Shown one piece after another: positions 62,236 to 64,000 of a stretch of DNA of 64,000 nt. The stretch is taken from assembly GCA_947492745.1 (NCBI GenBank), contig CANLOE010000018.1, forward strand, positions 1-64,000. The letters are read 5' to 3'. The notes under the pieces are model-generated. The model searched no databases. It had not been told where the DNA came from and was given only the letters and a program-made list of their open reading frames with translations. The first letter of the stretch is position 1, and every line of letters begins with the position of its first letter. Source of the DNA: an uncultured Cyclobacteriaceae bacterium. GTDB taxonomy: Bacteria; Bacteroidota; Bacteroidia; Cytophagales; Cyclobacteriaceae. A program made the translations under genes and the position numbers.

Positions 62236-63675
62236 ATGAACGAAGTGTTGGAAAAATTGTGGAAAATCGGTGTGCTGCCCGAGCATGAAGATTACATCAA
62301 GAGCAAAATACGGATAACCAATCAAATCAATAGTTTGTTGATTGTCGTTGTCGATATTCCATTTATAATTATAGGAATACTTTTTTTTTGGGAATACAAC
62401 TTGCTGTTGATGATACCGTCGTTCGGCATACTGATCTGTATCGGTATCTTCGTACTCAATTATATCAATGGGCATAAACTTGCTAGGGTCATCCTGTCGA
62501 TAGCACCTTCGGGTTTGGCTTTGATATACCACGCGGCCGTAGTAGAGGGGTATTCCGAGCCTATTGCCACCACTTTCATGGTACAGATGAGTTTTTCACT
62601 GATACCCTTTCTCATCTTTGACCTTAGAGAACTGCCCTACTTACTAGCAGCAGTTCTTTTTGTTACGGCTTGTTTTTTCCTGTTTGATATTTTCAATGTT
62701 ATGTTGGATGTAGGGGCAGATGATTACCTTTTTCGTTATGGAATACTCTCTTATTCGAACATGTGCATCGCCCTGCTGATGGGTTTTGTGATTATCTCCA
62801 CATTACTGAACAATAATGGCCGGATTCTCAAAAGAACCCAATCACTGCTGTATGATATGAATCTGGGTAAGACCAGACTGGAACAATCGGAAACCGAACT
62901 CAAAGCGAACATAAACCAATTGGAGAAAGCACAAGAAGAGGAGCGAAAGAGAAACTGGGCCAATGAAGGTCTGACACGATTCGGTAAGTTACTGCGAAAC
63001 AATAACGACAGTATAGAATTGCTTTCAGAACGGATCATCGGCAACCTTGTCAAATACCTTAATTTCAGTCAGGGAGCGCTATATACCGTCAAAGCACAGG
63101 AAGAAAATCCCTGCTTGGAGTTAAAATCCTGCTATGCCTACGATAGACAAAAATACTTGGATAAATTCAGGCCGTTGAACGAAGGTGTTCTGGGACAGGC
63201 CGTAAAAGAAAAGAACATAATAAAGATATACGCGGAAATCCCTAATAACCAAATACCTATCAGTTCGGGGCTGGGAGAATCGAAACCTAGATCGCTATTG
63301 GTTGTTCCGCTAAAGCTCAATGATGAGGTTCTCGGAGTTATGGAACTGGCCTCTTTTAGTGAAGTGTTTGATTATCAGGTAGAATTCGCCGAAAAACTGT
63401 CCGAAAGTATCACTGCGGCACTGTCGGTAGTGAATACGAATGCCAGAACCAAAAAGCTACTGAATGATGCCCAGTATATGACCGAACAGATGAAGGAGCA
63501 GGAAGAAGAGATGCGCCAGAACATGGAGGAGCTACAGGCGACACAGGAGGAGATGGAAAGAAAACAACGGGAGTTGGACAGGAAAACCAAAGAGGAGAAA
63601 AGGCACTATAAAGAACAACTGCTCGCTAAGAAGGAAAAAATCGAAACCTTGCGAAAGGAGTTAAGGGACTTATGA
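62236..63675 (+). CDS. Membrane GAF-domain sensor protein, paralogue
   Basis: A 479-aa homologue of the preceding gene with the same order: N-terminal helix MNEVLEKLWKIGVLPEHEDY (matching LWMLGVYEDQLDY in the paralogue), about six transmembrane helices (25-205), coiled coil, GAF domain (WANEGLTRFGKLLRN, YLNFSQGALYTV, LNEGVLGQAVKEKN, GVMELASFS), and a coiled coil with the same MRQNMEELQATQEEM block plus a longer Lys/Glu-rich tail. The frame is open 14 codons upstream, but alignment with the paralogue sets ATG at 62236. A tandem duplication separated by a family A element. Output domain absent; partner unknown. Confidence 0.82.
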   Translation: MNEVLEKLWKIGVLPEHEDYIKSKIRITNQINSLLIVVVDIPFIIIGILFFWEYNLLLMIPSFGILICIGIFVLNYINGHKLARVILSIAPSGLALIYHAAVVEGYSEPIATTFMVQMSFSLIPFLIFDLRELPYLLAAVLFVTACFFLFDIFNVMLDVGADDYLFRYGILSYSNMCIALLMGFVIISTLLNNNGRILKRTQSLLYDMNLGKTRLEQSETELKANINQLEKAQEEERKRNWANEGLTRFGKLLRNNNDSIELLSERIIGNLVKYLNFSQGALYTVKAQEENPCLELKSCYAYDRQKYLDKFRPLNEGVLGQAVKEKNIIKIYAEIPNNQIPISSGLGESKPRSLLVVPLKLNDEVLGVMELASFSEVFDYQVEFAEKLSESITAALSVVNTNARTKKLLNDAQYMTEQMKEQEEEMRQNMEELQATQEEMERKQRELDRKTKEEKRHYKEQLLAKKEKIETLRKELRDL

Positions 63676-64000
63676 TTTTTCGAATAGGGTATTAGACGTT
63701 TTCCATCGTAGTATTCGCTATTGATTTTTATGTTTTATGCTTATATTGAACAATAGTTTTGCGGTGCTGAACAATACTTATTTAAGATCTCAGCCATGAA
63801 AAGAGATACTTTAACAAAAATGGAATAAACCCTGACAAAAGAAAAAAACAATTCTTAAAGCTCAATAGACCAGCTAAGTACTACAAGTACATCAATAGAT
63901 ACATATAAAAATAACGGACACATTTAAAAACAGTATCTAACATGCCATTGCTCAAAGGCCATTTTTTCACAAAACACCCCTATTCTCTATTATGAAACTA
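63676..64000. other. Window-edge intergenic stretch
   Basis: AT-rich and without a recognised gene. ACATTTAAAAACAGTATCTAA near 63922-63941 resembles an eroded right arm of family A, followed by further non-coding sequence to the end. Confidence 0.35.

Noticed and set aside
1-64000. CRISPR array or REP/BIME clusters
   Set aside because: The repeats are dispersed, 160-430 bp long and flanked by target duplications; there are no regularly spaced short repeats, cas genes or RAYT-type transposase.

Overview
The window looks like a chromosomal segment of a Bacteroidota bacterium, probably of the Cytophagia/Flammeovirgaceae type. Evidence for this: secreted proteins with type IX secretion (T9SS) C-terminal sorting domains, TonB-dependent receptors with carboxypeptidase-like N-terminal domains, promoter -7 boxes of the TAnnTTTG type, and no Shine-Dalgarno dependence. 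No rRNA, tRNA, CRISPR array, prophage or intact transposase gene was seen. Nothing was searched or computed; family names come from motif reading.

Layout. 0.4-9.6 kb: M14 peptidase, GreA-like factor, AlkA-type glycosylase, TerC protein, an ABC exporter-Fur pair and a tandem universal stress protein. 11-21.6 kb: secreted hydrolases and surface proteins (M16 peptidase, beta-helix/ricin-like T9SS protein, M43 metalloprotease, PDZ aspartyl protease) and a degenerate receiver protein. 22.5-28.9 kb: a probable type III polyketide locus (FAD oxidoreductase, UbiA prenyltransferase, type III PKS, methyltransferase), interrupted by an AT-rich ImmA/IrrE-PIN pair whose PIN gene is frameshifted. 29-31 kb: a lipoprotein and a small ABC module. 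31.8-35.5 kb: a TonB-type outer-membrane protein followed by a graveyard of IS3 and IS66 fragments. 35.7-42.2 kb: a TonB-C/MORN protein, a TPR-thioredoxin, a 56-aa CxxC protein, phosphofructokinase, a CBM48-like protein and a MoxR ATPase. 43-47.3 kb: a beta-helix lipoprotein with a TonB-dependent receptor. 48.3-50.4 kb: a lipoprotein, LemA and a methyltransferase. 52-59.8 kb: a 2603-aa subtilase. 60.5-63.7 kb: two paralogous membrane GAF-domain proteins.

The most striking feature is between the genes. At least six families of short non-coding inverted-repeat elements (here called A to F, plus related G and H) occupy most intergenic gaps. Five families are about 160-170 bp and one about 220 bp. 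Each has its own terminal inverted repeats and an internal hairpin. Families A, B, C and D are flanked by 3-bp direct repeats of the form TNA (TTA, TAA, TGA), which argues for recent transposition by related (IS5-superfamily-like) transposases that are not present here. Elements are nested up to three deep (C inside E inside A at 50.5-51.1 kb), so an order of invasion can be read. Some copies sit on gene boundaries: one shares the stop codon of lemA, one the stop codon of a GAF gene, and one overlaps the apparent start of a small membrane protein. In the lists, family names refer to: A, ends GAGACTG/CAGTCTC; B, ends ACCCGGATCATGCATTGG; C, ends TACAAAnTTnG; D, ends ACCCAAATTGATCAATAG; E, ends GAAGTGATTnrGAC; F, ends TTATACYC; G, E-like ends; H, ends AGACTTATATACTTAG.
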